Notes: generated by a model not told the origin, from the sequence alone. A stretch of DNA of 64,000 bases from Jeotgalibacillus sp. S-D1 (GCF_004358665.1 NZ_SMZR01000007.1:62001-126000); one strand, 5' to 3'; counted from the stretch's first letter, positions 9,328-18,206 are shown. Made by a program: numbers and translations.

Positions 9328-9479
9328 ATATAATCACCGTTCCCTTAAAAGGTTTTGTGCTACCATTATACTACAGGTATACAAAAAATGGGTTAAAAGG
9401 AAAGTGAATAATAGTCGCTCCCCTATCAGAGTGAATAAAATCAATATTTCATTAATTGTCGTCATCTACTTTACTCCAC

Positions 9480-9513
9480 AAAAAAAGCATCTAACCATAT
9501 TTAGGTTAGATGC
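9480..9513 (-). terminator. Terminator downstream of the DUF4365 gene
   Basis: Stem GCATCTAACC / GGTTAGATGC followed on the minus strand by a T6 run. It lies 140 bp past the stop of the DUF4365 gene and upstream of hsdR. Confidence 0.75.
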
Positions 9514-9558
9514 TCGATCTAAAGTTTTTGGAATGTTTTAAAGGTAGAACCATCACCT

Positions 9559-9584
9559 AAGGCCTTTAACGTGTTAAAGGCCTT
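9559..9584. repeat. Perfect 12-bp hairpin
   Basis: AAGGCCTTTAAC and GTTAAAGGCCTT form a perfect palindrome around a 2-bp centre. No U-run follows on either strand, so it is less likely a terminator than an operator or structural site. The 9328-9653 gap otherwise holds only the preceding terminator and the hsdR upstream region. Confidence 0.55.
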
Positions 9585-9653
9585 ATACTACATTATGTGA
9601 AAGTCCTTAACCTATGAACTAATAATGTAACTAACCGTTTACCTCCAGATATA

Positions 9654-10733
9654 TTAGCCATCTTTTGGAACATTAACTGGTCTTACACAATGGATAAAAA
9701 ATATAGTTCCTCTATTAGGATAATAAGACCAAAATTCTTCATAGAAAAAATCATCAAGCATGTATCCGTCAATCTCCATTTCAAGTTCGTCTCTTTTATC
9801 TGAAAAATCCATATCTTTTTTATCAATATACTTTTCTCTTAGTTTACAATAGTAGTATAAATGAAAATAAAGCTCCATATCATATTTTTCCATCAAAGTC
9901 TGAGGAAGATTCAGATTCCTCATATGTACTGGATAAGTATCGTATAATATACTCAAGGCAGTTAAACCTGCCATTGAAAAAGAATTGCCTTCACGAAGTA
10001 CCATCCGCATTACATCATCTAAAGTAAAATAATCTCCGAATTCACGACAGACAGTATAAAGTGTATCTTGAAGTGTCTCCCCTTCTGGTGTGCCACGGAG
10101 ATTTTGTCCTAATTCTTCCCCCTTTGTTAATATGTCATCTATTTGAATAAACTGTCGAGCAAATTCTTGACCTTCATTTGCCATCTTATTAATTAGGAAT
10201 TCTTCCATTTCATTATCTTTGAATTTTGTAGAAGATTGAATTAGCTTGTTTATTAATTGTGTATGCCTAACCCATGTCCCTTGTTGAGCAACTGTTTTTA
10301 GTTGTCCATTTAATCCCCAATGCAATTCCTTTATCAAAGGGATTTTTATAACGATAGTTGAGTGTTTACTATCGTATAATTCTTCTCTATTCCTTTCAAC
10401 CCATTCTTGCAGGTATACATAATATGCTTTTTCATTCTTTGTATCTGCAACTACGAATATAACTGGTAAATCATAATCTAAAAATTTCTTTATATACTCC
10501 TTGTCCTCTCTATAATGAATCAATTTCTCTTTTATAGTTAGAGAATCTGTTGACTTTACTTGTACTTTCATTAGATTTCCATTTGGAGCAGGTTCGGCTA
10601 ACTCTACTTCTATATCAACTCCATAATCCATTTGCTGCAACCTAGCCAACCAGCTTCTTGTTTTTACAATTAAATATGCAACAAAGATCTCCCCGACTTC
10701 ACCTATTATTTTTGAGTCATTTCGCTTATTCAT
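9654..10733 (-). CDS. DUF4365 domain protein (putative nuclease-fold defence protein)
   Basis: A 359-residue protein. Residues about 8-140 match the DUF4365 pattern: GEVGEIFVAYLIV, MDYGVDIEVEL, then MKVQVKST. The spacing of acidic residues and the QVKS motif are typical of a PD-(D/E)xK-like nuclease fold (E...D...QxK). The C-terminal 200 residues are helical and not recognised. The start is the ATG at 10731-10733 with an AGGAGGT ribosome binding site. An in-frame codon 27 nt upstream has no such signal. It sits beside hsdR on the same strand but with its own terminator. DUF4365 proteins are often found in defence islands. The role here is inferred from that context. Confidence 0.75.
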   Translation of the reverse strand: MNKRNDSKIIGEVGEIFVAYLIVKTRSWLARLQQMDYGVDIEVELAEPAPNGNLMKVQVKSTDSLTIKEKLIHYREDKEYIKKFLDYDLPVIFVVADTKNEKAYYVYLQEWVERNREELYDSKHSTIVIKIPLIKELHWGLNGQLKTVAQQGTWVRHTQLINKLIQSSTKFKDNEMEEFLINKMANEGQEFARQFIQIDDILTKGEELGQNLRGTPEGETLQDTLYTVCREFGDYFTLDDVMRMVLREGNSFSMAGLTALSILYDTYPVHMRNLNLPQTLMEKYDMELYFHLYYYCKLREKYIDKKDMDFSDKRDELEMEIDGYMLDDFFYEEFWSYYPNRGTIFFIHCVRPVNVPKDG

Positions 10734-11081
10734 AAAGCTACCTCCTATTTGTAAGACCATATTATCTCATTAATTATTACAATTCTAAGTAGTTCCATTC
10801 TATAGCTACACATGTGGCTTTTTAGAATAAATGATAAAAAAATCACTTTTCAAAGTTAACAGTGGTTTATTTAAAGGCTTTACATAGCTAAGCAGTTTAC
10901 TAGTTTACTGTTTTTTATTATATTTTCATTTAACATAAAATTCAATATGAGTAATTTATTTCATTGTATACTGAACCGCATTAAAACTTTCTCGCATCGG
11001 ATAATTTTACACTCTTTAATATAGATTGAGCTGCTAGTTGTATGGTATTGCCGCCATATCAATTCCACTTGTTGGTCCTTC
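10734..11081. other. AT-rich gap without a recognisable gene
   Basis: This stretch carries the upstream region of the DUF4365 gene (ribosome binding site at about 10741-10747). I see no coding frame, strong hairpin or repeat in it. Confidence 0.5.
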
Positions 11082-11110
11082 GCCCCACTTAGAATGTGGA
11101 AAACACCCCC
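11082..11110 (+). repeat. Copy 1 of a ~29-bp repeat beside a recombinase gene
   Basis: Contains GCCCCACT, a small CCACT...GTGG hairpin and ACACCCCC. About 25 of 29 positions match the copy at 13103-13132. Each copy lies just past the 3' end of a minus-strand serine recombinase gene, in the same orientation, so the pair looks like a shared flank of related mobile units. Confidence 0.5.
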
Positions 11111-11309
11111 TAACTCCTCAACTTATAGAAAGAGACCTTGCGATAGAATGTAGCCTTATACATATTTGACCTCTTCATTGCTTAAACAGCAGTAATTTTT
11201 CCTACTTTCCATTCTATATAAGCTTGTTCAAATTCAATTCTAATAAACGTTTTAGTTCGTCCTAAGTGTTTACCACCGTACAAAAAATCAACCCTGAACA
11301 CTTATTCTA
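11110..11309 (-). pseudogene. Serine recombinase C-terminal fragment with in-frame stop
   Basis: The minus strand reads VDFLYGGKHLGRTKTFI, then EFEQAYIEWKVGKITAV, a TAA stop, and AMKRSNMYKATFYRKV in the same frame. This is the linker and C-terminal helix-turn-helix of a small resolvase/invertase (normally ...GKITAVxAM...TFYRxV). The TAA probably replaces a lysine AAA codon. Everything upstream of VDFLYGG, including the catalytic domain, is missing. It is a decayed relative of the intact recombinase at 13184-13735, though not a close copy. Confidence 0.65.
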
Positions 11310-11362
11310 CCGCCCCACAAATTGCGCAAAAAGTGTAGCTTTAGATACAAAGCTACTAAAAT

Positions 11363-11389
11363 AAAAAAACCTCTGACAAAGTTGTCAGA
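11363..11389 (-). terminator. Orphan terminator-like hairpin
   Basis: Stem TCTGACA / TGTCAGA followed on the minus strand by GG and seven T. No minus-strand gene lies upstream of it, so it may be a leftover of a lost gene. Confidence 0.45.
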
Positions 11390-11425
11390 AGCTGCAAAAA
11401 TTTCAAAATATTTTAACTATACTCG

Positions 11426-11454
11426 TTGACAAACAGGAACAACCATCTTACAAT
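11426..11454 (+). promoter_or_regulatory. Sigma-A-type promoter
   Basis: TTGACA, a 17-bp spacer, then TACAAT. It points towards the 311-residue gene but lies about 335 bp before its start. If used, the transcript has a leader of more than 300 nt containing a TCTGATG...CATCAGA hairpin at about 11511-11531. Confidence 0.55.
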
Positions 11455-11790
11455 TAAGTGAGATGGGTCTAGGTAAATAGCCTATTAAAATTCTACTGTT
11501 CTTTTTAGTGTCTGATGTTAGCGCATCAGATTTGGTTCTTTTCACAAACGATTGATTTTTGATTACGATTATCATAATACATCATCAAGTTTGTCGAAAG
11601 CAAGACATTTTTACTGGAAAATAACGACAAATTTCATCATGATCATTATTTTGATACCCTTTATCATTCGTTAAATTGAGGTGAATCCTTCTATAAAGGC
11701 AGTTTTTCATGGAGGGTAGCGATACATTTTTCTTAATAGCTATTTACTTACTCATCCACAAAAATTTAATGGATAGAGGAGTATTAAATC

Positions 11791-12726
11791 ATGTTGATTA
11801 CAAAAAAAAGGATTAAGAACTGTAGTAAATATATTGCCCATATTGAGGAAGGTAAAACCGCTTTGATCGGTTTACCCGTGACAGATGATATTTCAGCTCG
11901 ACTAAAAGAAATTGGTTTTAACACGATGAACGCTGGTGAAAGTCTAGTACCATCACCAAAATTGGGTACAGTCAGCAAATTTAATGCAATCGGTAAAGAT
12001 CTTCCACAGAAACACTTGCCGATGGAAACAGTATATCGCCAACAAAATTGGGAATGGGAAGACTGGAATGGAACAACTTATTCCCGTACCGTGGACATTC
12101 CATACAAAAGGTATCCAAGAATATGGACTCCTGCACCATGGGTCTCGTTGACCATTATCCAGTCTGGAGAAAAGAAATTCATTACAGCTGGAGATAGTTT
12201 TACCAAAAGTCTTACTCCTGAAGAAGACATTACCCATCGCATTAACTTAATGTTACAGCTTTTCAAAAGGGTAGAGATTCTACAAGAAAATCTCGAACGG
12301 TATGAAGTTCCACGGATTGAAAGGCTTGGTTGGGATGTCCTCCCTACAGGAAGTATGCCATGGGAACAATTCAAGCCGAAGCTAACCCCTTTGCTGGAAA
12401 AGTCATCAAAAGGCAAAAAGAAAATCATTGCTGACCGTTTGGAATCAGTATCAAAGCACCAGCCTGATTTTCACGCAATCGGAACAAACGGCTATCGAGG
12501 ATATGTTATCTTCGGATTCACCAAGTTAAATCTATATATATTCGAAACTGCTGAATACGGAAACGCAACTTATGTTTTCGAGGGTGATTGGAAAACTCTC
12601 TCAGGAATGACCAAGGCTGAAATCATAGCTGGAAATTTACACAAACACCGATTTGTCCATCAAGAGGGCTGGACAAAACAGATAGACACTCTGTTTCCAA
12701 ACAACCCTAACCAACGGATTTCTTAA
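11791..12726 (+). CDS. Unrecognised 311-residue island protein
   Basis: I do not recognise the family. It is a soluble protein with no membrane segment or signal peptide. It is rich in Trp and aromatic residues in the middle (QQNWEWEDWNG, YPRIWTPAPWVSL), with a basic segment (SSKGKKKIIADR) near residue 205 and a C-terminal block containing HKHRFVHQEGWTKQ. The ATG is preceded by AGAGGAG. It is the only clear plus-strand gene in the island and ends in a strong terminator, so it is a self-contained transcription unit. Base composition is AT-rich like its neighbours. Confidence 0.7.
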   Translation: MLITKKRIKNCSKYIAHIEEGKTALIGLPVTDDISARLKEIGFNTMNAGESLVPSPKLGTVSKFNAIGKDLPQKHLPMETVYRQQNWEWEDWNGTTYSRTVDIPYKRYPRIWTPAPWVSLTIIQSGEKKFITAGDSFTKSLTPEEDITHRINLMLQLFKRVEILQENLERYEVPRIERLGWDVLPTGSMPWEQFKPKLTPLLEKSSKGKKKIIADRLESVSKHQPDFHAIGTNGYRGYVIFGFTKLNLYIFETAEYGNATYVFEGDWKTLSGMTKAEIIAGNLHKHRFVHQEGWTKQIDTLFPNNPNQRIS

Positions 12727-12730
12727 AATT

Positions 12731-12770
12731 AAAGGCAGGGTAAGCAACATACCCTGCCTTTAGTTTTTTT
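12731..12770 (+). terminator. Terminator of the 311-residue gene
   Basis: AAAGGCAGGGT pairs with ACCCTGCCTTT, followed by AG and a T7 run, 5 bp after the stop. Confidence 0.9.
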
Positions 12771-13102
12771 ACAATGTGAAAAGGTTTAATACAATATAAC
12801 TTTTAATAAATCAATGTTTTAAAATGTTTACTGGAGATAACTTGTTTCTTTATTAACTAGGAGTTAAAGATGAGTATCTAGTCAGCAAATGTGCTTATGA
12901 TATAGTTGCCGTTCTAAACGAGGCGAATAACGAGCAACTGCCGAGGAGGAACGAAGCAATAGCGGAGTGACGGGCGTGTTCAAATAGTTCGTACTTTGTA
13001 ATTCAACAATATAATAGTTGAAACTCATCCTTTTAAAACATATGTTCATGTGGAATCTTCATTACGTGTGAATGAACCAACTATGTGGTTATCACGTTTA
13101 TA
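12771..13102. other. Non-coding gap with a GC-rich patch
   Basis: No credible gene. A patch at about 12912-12978, with alternating GAGG/CGA/GCG content, is much richer in G+C than the rest of the island. I cannot assign it a function. Confidence 0.4.
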
Positions 13103-13132
13103 GCCCCACTAAATAAGTGGAAATACACCCCC
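13103..13132 (+). repeat. Copy 2 of the ~29-bp recombinase-flanking repeat
   Basis: GCCCCACT, a CCACT...AGTGG hairpin and ACACCCCC, matching the copy at 11082-11110. It lies about 50 bp past the end of the intact recombinase gene. Confidence 0.5.
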
Positions 13133-13183
13133 ACTTCGATTACAAAGGAATAAGAACCCTTTGTGAGTCTCTTATTAACTCAC

Positions 13184-13735
13184 TTATTGATGCTCTTTGA
13201 TTAACTTGTCTAATGTTGGTCTTGATACACTTAATTCCTTTGCAAGTTGAGATTTGGACACTTCTCGATTCATGTATCTTTGATATTGTTTGTTGAAGTC
13301 TGAGATGGATATTTCTTTTCGTCCCTTGTACTTTCCTGCTGCTTTTGCTATTGCGATTCCTTCACGTTGTCTTTCAAGCATATTTTCACGTTCAAAATCA
13401 TTAATTGCGCTAATCATCTTTAACATCAATCTACCTGTTGCGGTTGAAGTATCAATATTTTCTTTAATGGAAACCAATTGAACTCCTTTCGATTCTAATA
13501 GTTCAACTAGCTCTAATAAGTCCTTTGTGGATCGTGCTAATCGTGAAAAGTCTGCAACATAGATTGTGTCTCCTTCTCTTGCAAAGTCCAACATCTCTTG
13601 TAATTCGGGTCTATTTGTATTCTTAGCAGACACCTTTTCTTGATATACCTTATCTATTCTAAACTGCTCTATCACTTTAACTTGCCTTGCTTCATTCTGT
13701 TCAACTGTTGATACTCTGATATATGCTATGTTCAT
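13184..13735 (-). CDS. Serine recombinase, resolvase/invertase family
   Basis: A 183-residue site-specific recombinase. The N-terminus reads MNIAYIRVST with catalytic Ser9. YVADFSRLARS carries the conserved arginine region, and the family segments ENIDTSTATGRLMLKMISA and ERENMLERQREGI follow. The C-terminus is a resolvase helix-turn-helix (SKSQLAKELSVSRPTLDKL). Length is typical of small resolvases. The start is the ATG at 13733-13735 with a GGAAGGAAAG ribosome binding site. Nearby palindromic sites (13776-13818) could be its resolution or operator site. No transposase is next to it, so it is either a stand-alone resolvase or a survivor of a decayed transposon or plasmid. Confidence 0.92.
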   Translation of the reverse strand: MNIAYIRVSTVEQNEARQVKVIEQFRIDKVYQEKVSAKNTNRPELQEMLDFAREGDTIYVADFSRLARSTKDLLELVELLESKGVQLVSIKENIDTSTATGRLMLKMISAINDFERENMLERQREGIAIAKAAGKYKGRKEISISDFNKQYQRYMNREVSKSQLAKELSVSRPTLDKLIKEHQ

Positions 13736-13775
13736 ATTCAACTTTCCTTCCGTACGTATTAATAAGTTAACAATA

Positions 13776-13818
13776 GCATATTGTAAAAATAGGTTCAAAG
13801 ACTTTGTTTACAATATGC
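13776..13818. promoter_or_regulatory. 12-bp inverted repeat, candidate res site
   Basis: GCATATTGTAAA at 13776-13787 and TTTACAATATGC at 13807-13818 are perfect inverted copies, 19 bp apart. They lie directly upstream of the serine recombinase gene, the usual place for the res site that also acts as operator. The role is inferred from position. Confidence 0.55.
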
Positions 13819-14204
13819 AAATTAATAAGATCTACGATTTCTGATTTACAACTTTCTGATGTTTAGAAATTGTAAAGTTATAGCACGCTCTAGATTTACA
13901 TACAACTTACCAAAAACAACATCATAAAGCAGAGATATCTATTCTATTGATATCACTTTAAAATAGGATACGCCTCTGTTATCGGTTACCATTGTCGAAC
14001 TACATCAGTTTATTACTATATGTTTTATCGCTTTATCACATTAAATCATATCAAATACTTTAGTCGTGTCGGAAAATTAACGAATGTTTGTTTGAGAATG
14101 AGTGTGGTTTCTGAATCATGACAACCACTAACTCATAACTCCTCAACAGGGCTTCATATAGTCCATAGATTTAGTCCTATACTGCCGTCAGCACAATACA
14201 AAAT
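13819..14204. other. Gap between recombinase and antirepressor
   Basis: No coding frame stands out. AT-rich sequence with short near-palindromes (for example TTTACAAC and GTTGTAAA-like words near 13852-13880) that could be further recombinase subsites. Confidence 0.35.
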
Positions 14205-14237
14205 ATAAAGAAGCGTTTCCTTTTAGTACAGAAACGC
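14205..14237 (-). terminator. Probable terminator of the antirepressor gene
   Basis: GCGTTTC / GAAACGC stem followed on the minus strand by TTCTTTAT. It lies 116 bp past the stop. The U-run is imperfect. Confidence 0.5.
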
Positions 14238-14352
14238 AGCTTATTTCCTTGAAGAAAGACTGACCTTTGGTATTTGCACAAGTAGAAAAGGTACTGCCAC
14301 TTATTATTTCAGTAATCATACCAATAACATGGAAATGTACTATAGGCTTTAG

Positions 14353-15147
14353 TTACACAACCTTATTTCTTAATTCTCGCTTACTTTCTCTAATAAGTCT
14401 GTCAATTATATAAATCTCGCCATATGAAGTTACCTTTGTTACTCGTTCATTTCTTCTAGTATTTTTTACATACTTTATTTTGACCGTAAGGATATTCCTC
14501 TCTAATGCAAGTTGCGTTGGTTCTGTGCTATTTTTCTTAACAAAACCCCAATCACGCAATTTTTGGTACAATCTTTTCCCGCCAATATCAATACCGTTTT
14601 CTTTATCAAATGCTAAATGAGCAACATCATTAACGGATTTGTATTCACCATCAGATACTATATGTTTAAAGGTATCAAGCATAGGTTCGTAAATAGCATT
14701 TGCCCTTGCAAGTTCTTTTTCAGCTAGTTGTCTTGCTGCTTGCTCGGATTTGATTTTCTCCAATAATTCAATTGCAAAATCTGAATTGCTAAGCATGTTG
14801 TCAATTGTTTCAGCAGTTGCATAAATACCATGCTTGCGGATTGATTTTAGAATCTGCTTAACCTCCTTCTTAAACTTCTTCGCAATTGGCTTGCGTGACT
14901 GCAGTAGTAATTCATAAAGTCCATCTTCTGTTAAGAACCACATTTCACGATTTTGCCCTGACACGTATAATATACATTTCAGCTTTTCTTCGTCATCAAC
15001 CAAACCGACCATTCTTGATAAATCTGTATGTCCAATCCATTCAGCTACATTTTTAGCTAGGAAGAGGGGATTTTTAGCATCCCCATACATTCTAAATTGC
15101 TTTCCTAATACTTCCTGTTCATTAAATACTGTTACTTGATTTGCCAT
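14353..15147 (-). CDS. BRO-family phage antirepressor
   Basis: A 264-residue protein with an N-terminal BRO domain (about residues 8-105: VFNEQEVLGKQFRMYGD, LAKNVAEWIGHTDLSRMV, MWFLTEDGLYELLLQSRKP) and a C-terminal KilAC/ANT-type domain (about 140-245: HIVSDGEYKSVNDVAHL, IGGKRLYQKLRDWGF). Such proteins bind DNA and counteract prophage repressors. Both domains are complete. It lies downstream of the replication and repressor genes on the same strand, which fits a phage-like regulatory module. A region upstream (about 15328-15351) has an AACATGAT/ATCATGTT inverted repeat that may be its operator. Confidence 0.88.
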   Translation of the reverse strand: MANQVTVFNEQEVLGKQFRMYGDAKNPLFLAKNVAEWIGHTDLSRMVGLVDDEEKLKCILYVSGQNREMWFLTEDGLYELLLQSRKPIAKKFKKEVKQILKSIRKHGIYATAETIDNMLSNSDFAIELLEKIKSEQAARQLAEKELARANAIYEPMLDTFKHIVSDGEYKSVNDVAHLAFDKENGIDIGGKRLYQKLRDWGFVKKNSTEPTQLALERNILTVKIKYVKNTRRNERVTKVTSYGEIYIIDRLIRESKRELRNKVV

Positions 15148-15419
15148 AATATATAATCATCCTTTTTTCACTATAGTTTTTATTTGGTATGAGAAGCAGA
15201 ACTCCAGTTTCAAATCCCACTCATGATTATTGCTATTAATTACACGGTTGTCTTAGATGTCTAATACTTTCACATAATCCCAATAATTATCATTTGCCAC
15301 TTTTGCGTAGCATGACTATATAAGGAACATGATAGGTGTATACATCATGTTGAAATTCCTATGAACTTTAAAACTCTAAAGCAACCGTGACTTTTATTTA
15401 TCTATTCTATATAATGTCT

Positions 15420-17291
15420 TTAACAAATTAATTTTTTATTTTCTTCAACTTGTATCGGACGGCAATCCTTTACAAGTTTTTTTCTGATCATTTTTGGAAA
15501 GCTTGACTTACTCATTTCTTCTTCTGTTATGCCCATCTCTTCTTTTAACTTATTGTTAGATGGGATTATCTCCAAGTCATAAGCATCCACCATCTCGGCT
15601 ATACAACGTTTGAATTGCTTTGTTTTGAATTCTTGCTGCCCCTTAAAGTATAAATTCACCATATCTAAAATTTCTTTCTCAGTTGTCCAACCTTTACTTT
15701 GTATTAATTTAAGCGTATTAAACTGTATACTAGATACTACTTCCTCGTTCAGTTCTGCGATTTCTTTTCCTTTGTCCTGAGGAAAGACCCTGTCTGCTTC
15801 TTCTCTTCCAAAGGTTCTCATAATTCCTTCATATGATATAGTTCTACCTGTACAACCTTTATCCAACCAAACCCTACACATTTCATCGATTTGGTGGAAG
15901 AACTGGTAAGTATACATTGGTAGCTCATATGTATTACTCCTATATTGAAAATGATTTTCTCTTTTGTTTCTTTGATGGATTTTCAAAAGTTCTTCTGGTA
16001 ATTCTGTTTCATCTAATTTTCTTATTACTTTGAAAAGAGTAAAGAAATTCATTCTTGTACCAGTGGCACTTGTGCTTCTACCGAAGTGCTGTGCTAAGGT
16101 TCTTATACTGTGATAAAACACAATTTTTGGGTCTGTATCATTAGTAATGAATTCTTTAGCTAGGTCTAACAACATATATAAGTCCAGGAGATGTCCGTAC
16201 TTACTAAATACCTTGCAGAAGTGTGGATAAATTTCTTCAAGTACCTCTGACATCAATAACTCTTTATAAATATCTATGGTTTCCTTAAACTCCTTAACCG
16301 CTTCACTCTCATATATCTCTATCATATAAAGTTCCATTAAGAATTTCTTTGACTCTACGACAGAGCATTCTAACAGCCTCTGTACCACATGAAGGATTGT
16401 TCCTATGAATGGATTACTTGATGAATGGCACTTATAAAGCCAATGGCCATTTTTTCTATGAGATTGATATATTGAAGCACTTGGACTATCTTCGTCATGA
16501 AAGATATCAATGAAGTTGCCTTCTGTTCTAATACCTAAGAAGGCTCTTAAGTCTTGTTTCTTAAGATAGTCAAGTACCTCATTACTTGATAATGTTACTG
16601 GTTCAATATGAAGTAGTTCTTGTAGCTTCTCAGTTTTCCCATTACCTATCAACTCAACATAATTTGTATATAAGTTACTATGGGAAGCTTCAGGTTTCGT
16701 GTGAACCCTTGTGACGGACATATCCAGATTACCCTTTATGTCCTGCAAAGGGGTTCTATTTAGGATAGCGAAGCTGGATACCTTTAACCGATTATTGAAA
16801 TTAAATGAACTAGCTTCTTTACCGCCAAAGAAGAGTCGGCTACCATCTCGACAGGCTCGGTCTGCTTGGGGATAACACCTAAGCAAATCATCTATAATAT
16901 ACTCAAAAACTTTATATTGAGTTAGAGGCTTGTCCAATACAAAAACTACTCGAAATTTATGATGATTTTCCTTATGTCTAAACGTTGTGTAGAGGAACAC
17001 AGCATTGTGTTTAAAGAATTCATCATTGATTGCCTCGTCTAATGTAAGACCCTCATCAAAATCTAAAGCTATTACTTGTTGTGATTCCCAATTTGCCTTT
17101 GATCTTTTTATACTATCTCCTATGGACTTAAAGGTTGCAGGAATGAATGTTTTTCCTTTTGTAACCTCTTCAGCTAGCTTTGCAGCATCAATTTCAACAG
17201 GATTGCACTGGATAATACGGTTATTAATCAGACCAATTTCTCTCCCGCTAGGCTTGGATAAATAGTCAACTGTATCTAGGAGTATTTTCAT
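15420..17291 (-). CDS. Primase-like replication protein
   Basis: A 623-residue protein resembling plasmid and phage primase/replication proteins. An acidic motif ALDFDEG lies at about 75-81, HKFRVVFVLD at 111-120 and CRDGSRLFFGG at 147-157. The order and spacing match an archaeo-eukaryotic-type primase core (acidic pair, basic strand, SRxFFGG). A further segment at about 255-300 (IDIFHDEDSPSASIY, HWLYKCHSSSNPFIGTIL) resembles a degenerate CHC2-like zinc region. The C-terminal half is helical and unassigned, and I see no helicase Walker A motif. The start codon overlaps the stop of a 37-codon upstream frame as ATGA, suggesting coupled translation. Probably the replication gene of the mobile element. 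Confidence 0.6.
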   Translation of the reverse strand: MKILLDTVDYLSKPSGREIGLINNRIIQCNPVEIDAAKLAEEVTKGKTFIPATFKSIGDSIKRSKANWESQQVIALDFDEGLTLDEAINDEFFKHNAVFLYTTFRHKENHHKFRVVFVLDKPLTQYKVFEYIIDDLLRCYPQADRACRDGSRLFFGGKEASSFNFNNRLKVSSFAILNRTPLQDIKGNLDMSVTRVHTKPEASHSNLYTNYVELIGNGKTEKLQELLHIEPVTLSSNEVLDYLKKQDLRAFLGIRTEGNFIDIFHDEDSPSASIYQSHRKNGHWLYKCHSSSNPFIGTILHVVQRLLECSVVESKKFLMELYMIEIYESEAVKEFKETIDIYKELLMSEVLEEIYPHFCKVFSKYGHLLDLYMLLDLAKEFITNDTDPKIVFYHSIRTLAQHFGRSTSATGTRMNFFTLFKVIRKLDETELPEELLKIHQRNKRENHFQYRSNTYELPMYTYQFFHQIDEMCRVWLDKGCTGRTISYEGIMRTFGREEADRVFPQDKGKEIAELNEEVVSSIQFNTLKLIQSKGWTTEKEILDMVNLYFKGQQEFKTKQFKRCIAEMVDAYDLEIIPSNNKLKEEMGITEEEMSKSSFPKMIRKKLVKDCRPIQVEENKKLIC

Positions 17292-17401
17292 CCGACCTCT
17301 CCTCCACTAAACATATACAGTGATAGCAAAGAAGTTGTTTCTGTCTTTCCATAGATTGTAATTACTACTTGAATCATTCGGCTTTTAAATAATTTTTCCA
17401 A
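17288..17401 (-). CDS. 37-residue small protein coupled to the replication gene
   Basis: A TTG start at 17399-17401 with AAAAGGGA upstream opens a 37-codon frame (MEKLFKSRMIQVVITIYGKT, then ETTSLLSLYMFSGGEVG). Its TGA overlaps the ATG of the primase-like gene. The GGAGGAGAGG inside its 3' end doubles as the ribosome binding site of that gene. It could be a leader peptide that controls replication protein synthesis. No homologue is recognised. Confidence 0.45.
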   Translation of the reverse strand: MEKLFKSRMIQVVITIYGKTETTSLLSLYMFSGGEVG

Positions 17402-17564
17402 TTTAATTCCCTTTTCTGATGACTAGGTTTCGCTATTATTAGCAGCCATCTATTTCACTCCCTTCATGTTTTAGTTAGAAATTGAATCTGTAATGCTCGA
17501 AATTATTAACTTAGGATTACACATAGGATGATGTGTGTTATTTACTTCTGAGAGACGTGGTTAA

Positions 17565-18206
17565 TCAATCTTCTGTATCCAGAATAATTTTAATCCAATC
17601 ATCTTCGCCACTAAACATGTCATGTTTTTGTAGCAGTTCCTTCAAGTCTTTATTCAATTCATTTGTCATGTCATTCATGTTAATGAATTTAAGCAATTCT
17701 GTTACAGCCTCTACCTTTTTAACATTCTTCTGTTGGAATGTACCATTCAATGTACCTAAACCGAGTAAGTAAAGTTCATTACTAGAAGAATTTAATTCCT
17801 CCAGATAACTGTCATCCTGTAACAATGATTTTGTTATCTTCAACTCCCTTTCTCTGTCCATAAGTACCTCAATCGCTTCTCTATGTTGATAATAAGGGTC
17901 TAAGGTAAATGGATTGCCTTCATCATCCAATGGTTCTTCCGTATGTTTAGCCGATAATTCTTGGAAGTATGCTCGTTCAATCTCCAATTCATCTACCTCA
18001 TCTATTTCTTTTTGAAATAAATCCTTATTTACATGACTGAACTCAGAGAGTTTTGATAGTTGTTCAATCCGCTCTTTAGGAATTTTCCTTTTTCCTTTTA
18101 ACCAATCATAAATAGTTTGCCTACCTATCCCTAGTTCCTTTGCTATCTGGTTAACGCTCAAACCAAATGTTTTAGCAAGCTTTTCAAGACCTATAATGGT
18201 AATCAC
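17565..18206 (-). CDS. HTH (XRE-like) transcriptional regulator
   Basis: A 213-residue protein with an N-terminal helix-turn-helix at about residues 5-50 (FGLSVNQIAKELGIGRQTIY, then DWLKGKRKIP). The rest is acidic and helical and may serve in dimerisation. Two near-identical palindromes overlap the presumed promoter just upstream (18223-18273), so autoregulation is likely. It sits immediately upstream of the replication gene on the same strand. This is the position of a plasmid or phage copy-control or lysogeny repressor. Confidence 0.8.
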   Translation of the reverse strand: MITIIGLEKLAKTFGLSVNQIAKELGIGRQTIYDWLKGKRKIPKERIEQLSKLSEFSHVNKDLFQKEIDEVDELEIERAYFQELSAKHTEEPLDDEGNPFTLDPYYQHREAIEVLMDRERELKITKSLLQDDSYLEELNSSSNELYLLGLGTLNGTFQQKNVKKVEAVTELLKFINMNDMTNELNKDLKELLQKHDMFSGEDDWIKIILDTED

